NCBI RefSeq assembly: GCF_018812025.1
Contig: NC_063045.1
Span: 52,106,079 to 52,170,078 of the forward strand
Origin: Megalobrama amblycephala
Lineage: Eukaryota; Chordata; Actinopteri; Cypriniformes; Xenocyprididae
DNA: 64,000 nucleotides
Reading direction: 5' to 3'
Position 1 is the stretch's first letter, and each line of letters opens with the position of its first letter. Below are positions 1 through 12,500 of this stretch, piece after piece. Position numbers and translations under genes: made by a program. The notes beneath the pieces were generated by a model, which ran no database searches, had not been told where the DNA came from, and was given only the letters and a program-made list of their open reading frames with translations.

Positions 1-446
1 CTAACATAAACTAACAATGAATGAGCAATATATTTTTACAGCATTTATTAAATGCTTGTCTGTTACACATAGCTTATCAAAAGCTGGTTTATACTGCCAT
101 CTCTCATGAAAGAGTAATTCTGTGAGCCTGGAAAGACAATATCCCCACTACAGAGTGAAGTATTGAATTTTAAATTGAGTTTGACAATCTGCTATAAAAT
201 TCTGTCAAGCATACAGCAACTGTAAATTTAGCCTTTTATACTTGCAGAGGTGCTTTACAGAGTCTTACCATCAGTACTATGTACCAGGTGCAAAGAAAAA
301 GAAAACCAAACAGGCCAGATAGGATTTATGAAGTTAGAGAACATAGAAAGTATACAGAATATAAAAATAATCCTCAATGAATAAGAGCACACAAGCAGAC
401 CTAGACAACCCAAGAAATCCCACTGGTTTGATTTGTTGGGTCTCAC
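1..446 (-). other. uvrag intron 7 (partial)
   Basis: Intron sequence following exon 7 on the minus strand. It is AT-rich and I see no exon, RNA gene or recognisable repeat in it. Confidence 0.7.
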
Positions 447-552
447 CTTTTCTGTGCAGGACGCTGTTGTCCTCAGTTTTTCCTCAATTTCCTTTCCAAT
501 CTTCTGAACCGTCACCTGAGTCTGCTTAATGGCTCTCTGGGCCGTGTGAAGC
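447..552 (-). CDS. uvrag: uvrag coding exon 7 (last one in the window)
   Basis: Encodes residues 195-230: [20 protein letters not shown], then [15 protein letters not shown]. This is the start of the coiled-coil region, which in mammals binds Beclin-1. Acceptor TTTCCTCTACAG, donor AAAAG|GTGAGA, phase 0 at the end. Continuation lies to the left of base 1. Confidence 0.94.
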
Positions 553-3500
553 CTGTAGAGGAAACACGCACAGGATGCATCACTGTTAGGTTTGAGAATG
601 TGAAGAAGAAGCGATTCCAAGTAGTGGAACCGAATGATTTCATGACATTAATGCACACAGAACTTTGTAATTAAATACTCGGACCGAGTTTCCTACAGCA
701 CAGATAAAAAGACGATGTTTTTCCAGAGCTGTGAACCTAATAAATATACTACAAAGTCAAAAAAGAGTTGCTCTCAACAACAAACATATAACTTGACCAG
801 CATACTTCAAATCACAAACAAATGATTTTTATTGATCAAGCAACAGCAAATCAACTAGTTTTTACTATGGCAATGTGTAGTTAGTTAAATATACTGTTAT
901 TTTTGAAGAATGTTCATGGTGCTCTCTCTCTTATACAATAAAAGTATATTAAGCTGCTATAATCAAGAAAATAATTTAGGTTTGGAACAACATCACAGTG
1001 AGAATTTTCATTTGTAGGACAAATAATATTCATTTAATTTGAAAAGTTTTTTGTATAGTAAAACCACACAGTCAGTGATCGGATCTTGACTCAAATAGAT
1101 GGAATTAGGTCAATCAAATGAAGGATGACAGAAGACACATGTAAACACCCACTCTCAGATGTAATGGAAACAGAATTGCCACATGCAAAGGGGAGATGAT
1201 CTCACACAGTGACCGTTTTCAGACTTATATTTGCGGTAATTAGAGAACACATAAACTGAAACCTTATGACAGGACCGCTAAACTGAAGGGAGGTCAGGAG
1301 TTGTTTTTGTATTGTTTGTTTATTTCCCAAAGGCAATGGGCTTGTTAAGATAAACTTTCATAAATAAAAGGATTGTTAAGAGATTAATAACACCGCAGAT
1401 GGGTCTCCTCATTGTGCCTGTTTTTGTTTGCACCATGGTTCTCATTTGGTGCCTAATTTTCTGACTCATCTGGTTTTACAACCACACCAAATGGTTTCAA
1501 TACCCATTGTTTAATTGCAGTGGCATGGTGAAATGTTTAATTAGCACCTGAAGGAACCATTCTGTCAAACTGAATTCAAGAATTAGTGCATCCAAGGATT
1601 TAAATACAGTCCCAAAAAATCCTTCCATTGCACTAAAAATGCTCGCGTCGTAAAACGCCCCACAATAAACCGTGACAACCAGGAAGTTCTTGATGGAAGT
1701 TCTAAAGCGTGAAACATAAATTAGTGATGACATGCAACAGATGTCTGGAAAATTAAACTGTTATTTAATTACTTTACAACATAAACATACACCAGACTGA
1801 TAGTGAACATTATAAATCCAGATACCATTTATAATTTACAGCTGACATGTTAAAGAGATATGTAACAAAGTATTTATCAAAATGTAGGCCTACTTTAAAT
1901 AGCATTAAAATATTAATCTCAGAAAGTTATCATTTCTACTGTTGTTCATAAATACCAGTAGTGAAGTTGTACAAGCGACAGTTGTGGCCTAATGGTTAGA
2001 ATCAGACTGGTAACCCGAAGGTTGTGGGTTCGATTCTCAATACTGGCAGGAAATGACTGAGGTGCCCTTGAGCAAGGCACCTAACACCCAATCGCTCCCC
2101 GGGCGCCACAGCTAAAATGGCTGGCCACTTCTCCAGGTGTGTGTGTGTGTGTGTGAAGAACATTTTAATAATCTAAACAACCTTTTTCCACTATGAAGAA
2201 CCTTTTGTGGAATAGAAAGGTTCCATGGATGGTAAAAGTTCTTCACTGAACCATCAATGCCAATAAAGAACCTTTATTTTTAGTGTATGGGTTACCATAC
2301 TTGGCCTTCACATGTCACTTTCACTTTCAATAAGGACACTGTCATGTTGCTGGAAACAAAGTCATCAGTGTCCCAATGTTTAGTGAGCCAGTGTTCTTAG
2401 CAGAGCCTGAATTTGTGTACACGATATACTGATTCACAACCTATAGTAAGCTGACTGAGACACACACAGCAACAATCTGTGAACTACAGGAGCCATTAAT
2501 CAGGGCTTGATTGTGGTCATATGAGCTTTCGGTACCACTAAGTCTCATGGGAAAGAGAATGTGAGAAAAAAGAAAAATTCTTGAGGCATGTTAGAAACCA
2601 AAAAAAATTCATAAACATGATCATCACGCAGTAAAATGGATGTACACAAAAGCTTACACTTCTTTCTTTCATTTTTACACTGCTTTTACATCATAGCATA
2701 GCTGCTGTTCTCTAATTGGCTGAGACAAAGGTTTTAACATCTATATTTGAAGATCAAGCTGCCTTTTTCTGTTCTCGTTAGCATATTCCCACTTGGGAGA
2801 TTTTCATGAACGGCAGCTGGTTTGCTCGACCACAAAACCTTTCAGCGACGGCATACAATTTACTTTGTTTCACACTCTCCTCACTCGCTCAACTTCCATT
2901 AATGGTTCTTTCTCTCTCTTTTTGAATAGTAGGATTAGCACATTCTCACTGGAATCCCTCAAGGACGATCAGAAGTGCACATGGCCGGGGTTAAAAACAA
3001 ACTAGACACAAGGCAGATGCTAATTAACACACAAACTACAGCTGTTGTGTGGTAAAAATCTAGAAGAACATGCATTCATGAATGCAACAGCCTCAGATTT
3101 CAGTAAAGGAGTCAAGGTTAGCCTGTTATACCCCTGCGGGGAGATGTCATAACTACCTGATATCAAAATGGTGCCATGGATGGCCGTCTTTTTATCGGAA
3201 ATGAAGAATGAAGATACACGTTATTGTATCTTCCTACCCTTTGAACTACTGGACATTAGGCAATTCACCAGACAACATTTTTCCAGTTTTTGATTACTCA
3301 GATTAATCAGTTTTGCTGGACATTCTAGTCAGAACGGCCACAGTGCTGTTCAAATGTGCGGTCAAACGCAAATGGGGGAAGCGCATCACTGTGCTGGTTA
3401 ATCTCGGTGAGTGCAGCTCCCGAACCCTGCTGGATCCCCTTCAGTTTGCATGCAAAGAAAACAGGTCTGTGGATGATGCAGTCAACATGGGACTGCATTA

Positions 3501-6500
3501 TATCCTGCAACATCTCAACAGACCTGGGTCTTACGCAAGGATCTTATTTGTGGACTTCAGTTTAGTCTTCAATGCCATTATGCCTTATCTTCACACAGCC
3601 AATCCGACCCACCTCTCCATCCCCACCCCAATCTGTCAGTAGAACACCTGTTTTTTGAGAGGTAGACAGCAGCTAGTGAGGAAACTCACATCCAGGACCC
3701 TCACTGCTCTTCTCCCAGTACATGAATGACTGCACCTCTGTCAAGCTCCTGAAGTTTACAGATGACACCACAGTCATCGGCCTCATCCAGGATGGTGATG
3801 AGTCTGCATTCAGACAAGAAGTTGAGCAACTAACTGCCTTAAGCCTAACATGCTCAAAAAAGTGGAGATGATTGTGGACTTCAAAAAGGAACACCCTAGC
3901 ACTCCCCCAACTCACCAGCACTGTGGAAGCAGTGGAGTCATCCAGGTTCCTGGGTACCACCATCTCTCAGGATCTGAAGTGGGACAATCACATTGACTCC
4001 ACTGTGAAAAAGGCACATCAGAGGTTGTACTTCCTTCACCAGCTGAGGAAGTTCAACCTGTTCTACTGAGTCGTCCTGTGTTCATCTATAACTGTCTGGT
4101 TTGGTTCAACTACCAAATCAGAAATCAGGAGACTACAACGGACAGTCCGGACTGTTGAGAGGATTACTGGTAAAATCATCACAGACTCCACTCACCCCAG
4201 CCTCCCACTATTTGAACTGTATCCATCCGGACGGCGCTTCAGATCACTAGGCACTAGAACACCTAGGCACAGAAACGGCTTCTTCCCACAGGCCATTTCC
4301 CTCTTGAACAGTTAAATGCCTCCCACTCCACTGCTTAGAGCAATATCTTTGTAAACTCAGTTAATGTTTATTCATTTTATTCAATCAATGTAATTACAAT
4401 TATTCTTGTTGTTGTATTTGTATGCGTGCACTGGAAGCTTCAGTACCAAGAAAGAATCCTTGTGTGTGCAAGCACACTTGGCAATAAAGCTCTTTCTGAT
4501 ACTGATTCTGATATTTGGCTTTCAACATTGACAGTCAATCAAAATTAGTTGTGTATTCTAACACTACCATTCAAAAGTTGGGGGTCAGATATGAACACTT
4601 TGTTCAGCAAGGATGCATTAAATTGATCAAGTGACAGTTAATGTATCTATTTAAGCAGCACAACTGTTTTCTTGACTACCAAATCAGCATATCAGAATGA
4701 TTTATGAAGGATCATGTGACACTGAAGACTGGAGTAATGGCTGCTGAAAATGTATCTTTACCATCTCAGAAAAAAATAAAATTTTATAATATAATAACAG
4801 CTATTTTAAATTGTAATCATTTTTCAAAAGATGTTTTTACTATATTTTTGATCAAATAAAAGTCAAAAACATTTAAAAACTTACCAAACCAACACTTTTT
4901 AACGCTAGTGTGCATTGCTGACATTTAATTACTTTACAGTGGATGTTTTATCAGATGTTTTTGACTCTCACAGCTCAGGACAGTCACTATTGATGGGTTT
5001 CTTAGTTTTCAATGTTTTCTCCAAATACTATGGACTTCCTTGTTTTTAACAGATTTTGGCATTTTGAGAAATCCTGGGAAAACTGAGCATACCACATTGA
5101 GCGTAACGGGTGGAAATTTTCCTCCCACATGCCGACAGAAACCTTGCATTGTATCTTCCCATCTGCGGGCCTTTTTGAGTCCTTCAGAGGGGGCTATGAG
5201 TCCTTTGTGACACTGCTTTACATTTTTTCTACCACCCCTTTCTTCCCAAAATTTTTACACTGATGACTTCATTACCACACACATCATTCGTTAGCAATCA
5301 TCAAATTGCAGCGATCCAATTAGAGGTCCAAGAAAGAACTGAGAGATGGCCAGCTATTGATCCAGACCATCAAGATTCTCCTATGACTAGCATTAGAGAA
5401 TTCAAGCAGTTTGCTGACAAAACGTTAAGAGCCAATATCAGCATATTGAAACAATGCAGACTAATACTCCCCGAGCAATTCATCTAGGTTACGTTTCGGG
5501 CCTCCTGTGACCACACTTGTCCAAAACCAGAGCTTTGAACAACACTAAAATACTCTACATCTGCTAAGAAGTACAGCTGACCTGCTGTACTTCTTAGCTC
5601 ATACAAAAGTCATCTTTTTTTTCACAAACCCCTGTAAAACTGAATGAAGTTTCAGGAAAGTAAGGATTTATGATTGTCTACACACAACTGTGGTGATAAT
5701 TGCTGGTGGTTGCCCACCAAAACTATATAATGCACAGCTACCATTTCTATAAATCCACATTTTCTTCAATATATACCTCTTTTTCTGAAGCTAGAGATTG
5801 GAAAACTACACCCCTCTCGATCATATTTGGGGCCTCTCCTTTCCTCGTCTCGCACTTTACCAGCAGCACTCTGCATGAGCTGACTAGGGCATAAATCACT
5901 GGGCCTTTAAAATCTACCCTGTAACAAGTTCACACAGCGACAGGAAAAATATTATTTTTTTTTTTTATCAGCCGTGTCTCTCTCTTGTTATATGCAGGGT
6001 GATATGGCATGTCGATAAGTCAAGTCAAAGCTGATTTGACAGCTTTATCATCACCGTGATTGAGATGGAGAAATCTGATAGGCCACTTCCCCCAGGTGAG
6101 TGGCAGTTATCGCCCGATCGGATTTCACGCATGTCTGCACTCTTATCAGACTTCAACCCGTCTGCCCATCAACACCTATCTCCCTCAGCCAATCAGAGAA
6201 GGGCACAGGAGGCTGCCCAGCAACCAGCAAGGTAGCTCAGACATCAAACACATGCTAGAATACAAACACTTCAAACACAACAACTTTCTTTTCTGGCGAA
6301 TCACCTTGTAAAAACTAGGGGAATGATTTCCAAGATTGACACCTGAGGGGTGCAGTGACCCAAGTAATAGATTACTAGTTGTGTTTGCTAAGTCAAGCAT
6401 CACTTTTACTACTTTTAACACTTAAGCCGCACACACACTTAACGATTGTAAGGCCGATTATGAATGTAAATTGATACTTATGACTGATCGTGCTCAAACG

Positions 6501-9500
6501 CGTCCAGTCAGAGCCAGTTGCGTTCAGTCTGCGATTACAGTCGGTGTTCAAATTCCATGTGTGAGTATATAAATCGGCTCCAGTCAAAGGAAACAATCGG
6601 TATGTGCGTTCAGTTCAATGTTTCAGCTAATCGTTAGGTGTGTCCCCAGCTTTAGAGTTAGGGAATCAACTCAAATCAATCAAACATTTAATCACTTATT
6701 CAAGAAAGGTGTGCTATTACTTTTCTATGCAATCAAACTAAGGATTTTTAGCCTAGCTAGCAATCAAATAAAAACACCCTATATACTGCAAACTACCACT
6801 CAGAAACACAATAGCAACCAGCCAAGCACATAGCCACACCCTGGCAACCATCTAAAACACCCTAGCAACACACCTAGCAAGCTAGAACACCTTGGCAACT
6901 GCACAGCAACGTTCCCAAACATAAAGAGCAAAGACACACACACCAACTACCACTCAGAACAACTTAGGAACTCCATAGCAACACCTTGGCAACCACACAG
7001 AACATCCTAACATTATGGCAGTTTGTGTTTACAGACAAGAAAATGTAAAAATCTAGTTTAACTTCTCTCAGAAAATCATAAAAAACAGAACAAAAAAGAC
7101 TTAAGAGAACAAAAAAAAAACAGAAAAGCATTAACCTTTCCTGAAACACAAATTAATTCATTCCAGAACTGCTGGAACAAGAACAGAGACGCGTTATTGT
7201 AAACATTGTTCTCCTTCTTTCGTTTTGACTTTCCTTCTCTCCCACATTTACCTCTCGGTATGTTTATGTATTTACCGTTCAGTGATAACCAAATAAATCT
7301 CGACTAGTGTTTGTATACAAGACAGCAGTGCAGCATTGTAAAACCAGGCCGAAAATAAAACAGGAAATGAAAACAAAGACAGATGCTTCATGAAAAGAAC
7401 AAAGATGCGCTCTGAGAGGTTTGATGGCCACCTTATGTCATATCCTGAAAAGGCCAGAAAGACTAGAGCATGTCAAACCCAATTACATTTTGCTGCCCAA
7501 TCGTAACATTGCTCGCCGCTGGTAAATATAAAGATCTTGAACAGCACACTGAAAAATACAAACAAACACTAAAGTTACTGTTCTTCATTTCTCTGACATT
7601 TTTTCCTATTTTTCTTCTCATCTCATGATGAGCAACTCCTATACATATAGTTCATTGTACAAAAATGACTTGTTAAACATTTCTATGTGTAAAAGATCAG
7701 GTGACGGCTTTTACTATGTTAATTATTTTGTAAACAAAAAATATGTTTTTAGCCTTTTCTTTGTCTTTATCAACTTCTCCTGGTTGTATCAGTGTTATAT
7801 TAATTATATACAGTATTTATTTATTTGTTTTATTTATTAAATTTTGAACTAGGTTTCATTTTAACAGCATTTATATATTTGTATATAATTTATATTTTAC
7901 TTAGTTGCCAAGGTGACATTTCTAATTTTCATTCAAGTTTGGGCTTTAATATCAAATATGAACATTTTGGATAAAAAAAAAAAAAAAGCTTTAATTATAA
8001 GCTAGCATGTTCTTTTATTTAAATATCGATTATATTTTATTTAGCAAATGTTATGGTTTTATTCGATTTTATAAATATATTAATTTTATATTTAATTTAA
8101 TATTTAATTTATTTTATTAACAATTTTGCTTTATTAACTTTTATACATCATCAGACATAATTCCTAAAATTGTACAAAAAAATACTTTTAAGATCAGCCA
8201 TTTCATAGAATGGCCTTCATATCATTTGACCTTTCAATTTTAAGCAACTGCTTCCATGGAACATTCCACGGATCACTTCTTGTGTGTATGTGTGTGTGTG
8301 TGGAAAAGACAAAGAAAGGAAATTAAATACAGTCTGTCTGGTTGGTATCTACAAAATGAAGGGATGAAAAATGTTTTCTGTCTCTTTTTTTGTTTGGATA
8401 AATGCTGATAAATGTCCTTATATCAGGTGACAGCCAGTCTTCGGTTGTCTTTGCAATTCCTTCACGTCCTCTTTCCCTCCTGGAGATATGGGTCACACAC
8501 ACACACGCACAACACATAACTGCCAAAGCCACAGATCTGCTTGCATATCATGCGTAATTTACCTAAAAGAACATTAAGGTCCAATATAAACTAATGCTTC
8601 AACGTTACACTCAACCTGCTTTCCCCAAAAACCATTGCACTCATTGCGCTGGTATGCTTATACCTGAAGTGTCACTGATCGATATGGTTTTCACCATTGG
8701 CTAATAATTACACTTGCAGTACATAAATCAAAGATAATGTGCGCAGCCTGTGCACAGGAATCAAACATATCGGGTCATGCTTAAGAAAACACATCACATC
8801 TGTTAACCTGCGTCCAAATATCCTTCACAAAAAAAGAAACAAAAACACTTTTACTGCACAATGAACAAGTGACACGACACGGAAAAATCTAGAGTGCAAA
8901 CAACTCGAAGGGATGTGAGCCTGAACGGAAAAGAAAACAAACACGCAACTATCTACAGTGGTCCCCTACCTGCTGCTCAGACCAGGAGAATGTCAACACA
9001 CGCCTCCGTCTCCACACACCTCAGAACTCGCCATTGTCTCCAGTACTGGAGGAACAGATAAGATTGTGCTGCATGGAAATATTTTGAGCTCTCACATTCC
9101 TGCCTGGTCTTTGGAGAGAGACGACCAATCCTTTTGACACCTCGCCATTACATCATCTGTGCTTATTTTTGCTCAGAAACATTTTAAATGGTAGCTCAAC
9201 CGGGGTAAATTTAAGTCTGTGGGTGTGAATTCTTGCATTTTGCTCTTGCACTTCAGGATTACAACCAAAAGGATACAAATTGGGGCCCATTATTCTCTTT
9301 ACAGCTGTAAATGTGCAAATCCCATGTCCTTTTAAGATAAAACAGCAGGTGCGGAGGAATCATACATATTGGGTTGTGCTTACAAAAAAAACTCACTGCA
9401 TATTTATGAAGTATCCTTCACAAAAAAAAGTAACAAGAACATTTTTGTTGCTCAGAATCAATCAACCTCTAGGCAGCGCTTTGGATGACCAAGTTCAAGT

Positions 9501-12500
9501 CCAGTTTGTGGTCCCATACTATACTATCTATATTAAGTTGAAAAATGCCCAAAAAATTTAGAGCACTTGGGTAAATTTAGGTCGAGATTAAAAACAATAG
9601 GGCGCAAACTGGTGTCCATTATTTTTATTTTTTTACAACTATAAAAACATAAAAATCCATGTTCTTTCAGGCAAAAACATTTAGGTACTCTTCCTAATTT
9701 GTTAAATTATCTATTATTTAATGCAAAATTAACATAGCGTGAAAAGTAGCTGGTATTCAAAATAAATGTCTGTATTCGTCAAGCTCAACTTTTCCACCGT
9801 TACCAAAGTTACTGTTTTTAAAAAATATATATTTTCATGGAAAGTGCCTGTTTCAAAAATGTCCTGCTGTGAAGAATCACTATCATGCTGATTAATCAAA
9901 TAAACAAGGCCAGCTCCTTAGTGTGAGCCAAAAAGCTTTCATTTAAACATGTATTCTGTAACTGGACCAAAAGGAAAAATTCTTTCTGACAAATCCAGCT
10001 GTAGGAATTAGATCTGCAGCTTAGATCATGTAAGCTGCAGATTTGCTGTTTTCAGGCCTGCGAATAATCGTGCCCTCCAGCTCAAGGCAAGGAGGCATTC
10101 AAGTTCGGCTGACCTTTACATCAGCGTCTCTCAGCACATTCAGCAGTCTTCTGTAGTGCTGCAAACCGTAGGGAGTTAGCTCATAACAGCTTCAGGACTG
10201 TGCTTCATGATGCGCGTAACATAAATTTGTATTAAAACATTACTGTCACCCAATCAAACAGACGGTGAAACACATTAAGCACACATACGACTCCACAGCA
10301 AGAATAAATCACATGTGGAACCCTAATGAAAGACTGAAATAGAGCATAAAAATATCAGTGGGCGACATGCATGTAAGCGAATGAATACAGGAGAATTATG
10401 CCAAAGTCATTTCGAAATGTCACACTTCCTGCTGCCTACAGGTGGCGCTTTGACTGTAACTGAATATTGCCATGTTGATGTCTTCAGGCCAGGGCTATTA
10501 TCGAACATGTGAAGTTTGGAGCAGATCGGACATTTTATGCCTGACTTCTTGTTTCTTTCGTGGCGTTAATCGCATACATTAGCACTCAGCCAAGAGTTGC
10601 ATGATTTAACTTGTTTCTAGCATGTTTGGTACTTTGTGGCATAATGAAATGTGAATCTGGTAGTGAATTACAGTGTAAAGCATGCCATTTCCTGTTGCCA
10701 GCAGGTGGTGCTATGTCTTACTGAATATTGTCATATGGATGTCTTTAGGCCAGGACTCTTATCACACATGTGAAGTCTGGAGCAGATCAGACATACTATG
10801 CCTCAGTTACAACAGCTTCCTCTTTCATGGCGAAACATCAGACTTTGTCAAGCCGCCACGGACACGCCCTTTGGTGAAAACTCTAGATCTTCGCAATATA
10901 ACGTCTCAAAAGGCGTTTCGATTAGACTGACCAAATATGACATTGATCTGATAAAAGCTCTAGGAGGAGTTCCTTAAAGTACAAAGTCTGGAAAAGGCAA
11001 AAAAGGGTGAATTAATTCAAAATATCTGACTTCCTGTTCGGTTTCGGATTTCGCTCCAAGAGACTTTTTTGTAGGTATTGGGCTGATAAATGTGTGTACC
11101 GAATTTCAAAATCTACGTGAAATGTAGCGAGAGGGGCTGTACGTTAGATGGCGCTATCGAGCCATTTTGCCACGCCTAATGCTGGGACCCATAACAGATG
11201 TAAATTTTCACCACTTCTGACGCGTGTGCCAAGTTTCATGAGTTTTCGAGCATGTTTAGGCCCTCTAAAATGCGATTCACTTTGGAGAAGAATAATATGC
11301 CAAGTTTCATGAGTTTGAGAGCACGTTTAGGCCCTCTAAAATGCGATTCACTTTGGAGAAGAATAATAATAATAATAATAATAATAATAAACAGAGCAAT
11401 TCCAATAGGGTCCTCACACCATCGGTGCTCGGGCCCTAAATATGTTTGCAGAGATTTAGGAAACACTCTAAGTTCAAATAATTGTTTCTCTGAAAAAACA
11501 ATGCGCGACAATGAGTTATTCTACTTTGACATATGCGTTTTGTGTCTGAATGTCTGTTTATGTTTTGTTCTGTGTGATCCCGCCCACTGCCAGTTTACCC
11601 AATAGTATTATTTCAACACCCCGGGTTGCCAGTTGCCGGAAAACAGAGCAGCCATGGAAGTCAGCAAATGAACTAGGCCAGAGATTGCAGATTCTAGCCA
11701 ACCTAAAAAGCATCGGCAATAAAACATATACGTTTGCATTAGCTGATCAACTTACAGTGTAACACTCATTACATTCCATTGTCAAATGCGCTCGTTCCTG
11801 TTGTGTGTCCTCAATCTGGCAACTCATGTGAGTGTGAGGAGTGGGGGGGCAGAGAAACAACTATCTCTAATATTTTGAATTTGGACTGCAGTACCCATTT
11901 CAACCACTAGCTGTCAATGTTACATCTCTCTATCTATGTTAACATTTCAGTCATAGCCGACTCTTGGTGATTCTATGGCCATCTTTCGCCATAACCAAGA
12001 GATTGTCTGAATTTGTTTTGGAAGTGTTTTTTTCTGGAGCAGGTTGCCAGGTCTTTCTCCAATCCTCCCCATTCCATGGCTAGGGACTCACACGCCTACG
12101 GCCAATTTGGCAATTGAAAATTTGACAAATAGAAAGTTCAAAAACAGCATTTATTTGAAATTTGAAATAATGCAAAATCATTGCATTATTATAAGTGTCT
12201 TTACTGTCACTTTTGATCAATTTAATGCGTCTTTGCAGAATAAAAATATTAATTTCTTTTTTTTTTTTCAAAAAACTTTTGTTTGAGGCAGCTCACTGGG
12301 TTCTGGAAAAGAGCTTCAATGGTTACAGGCCTTGTATAAGGTGATGGAGAGATGCTGATGCACTTTATCCCTTTATTAAAGCCTCTCTATAAGCGGGGCT
12401 CCAATATACCCTCATGCTTTCTCTACACTATTATTACCATAGCCTCCCACAAAGCCCTGAGAGACCAAAACACCAGCATCCATTTTCAGACAGGCGATGC

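Noticed and set aside
1984..2060. tRNA gene
   Set aside because: A- and B-box-like motifs are present but the cloverleaf is incomplete and a SINE body follows.
3313..4069. Active LINE reverse transcriptase
   Set aside because: Frames are broken, the FADD core is altered to FTDD and large parts are missing, so it is only a remnant.
5263..5487. 74-codon open frame as an exon
   Set aside because: No known domain; more likely noncoding sequence, possibly conserved.
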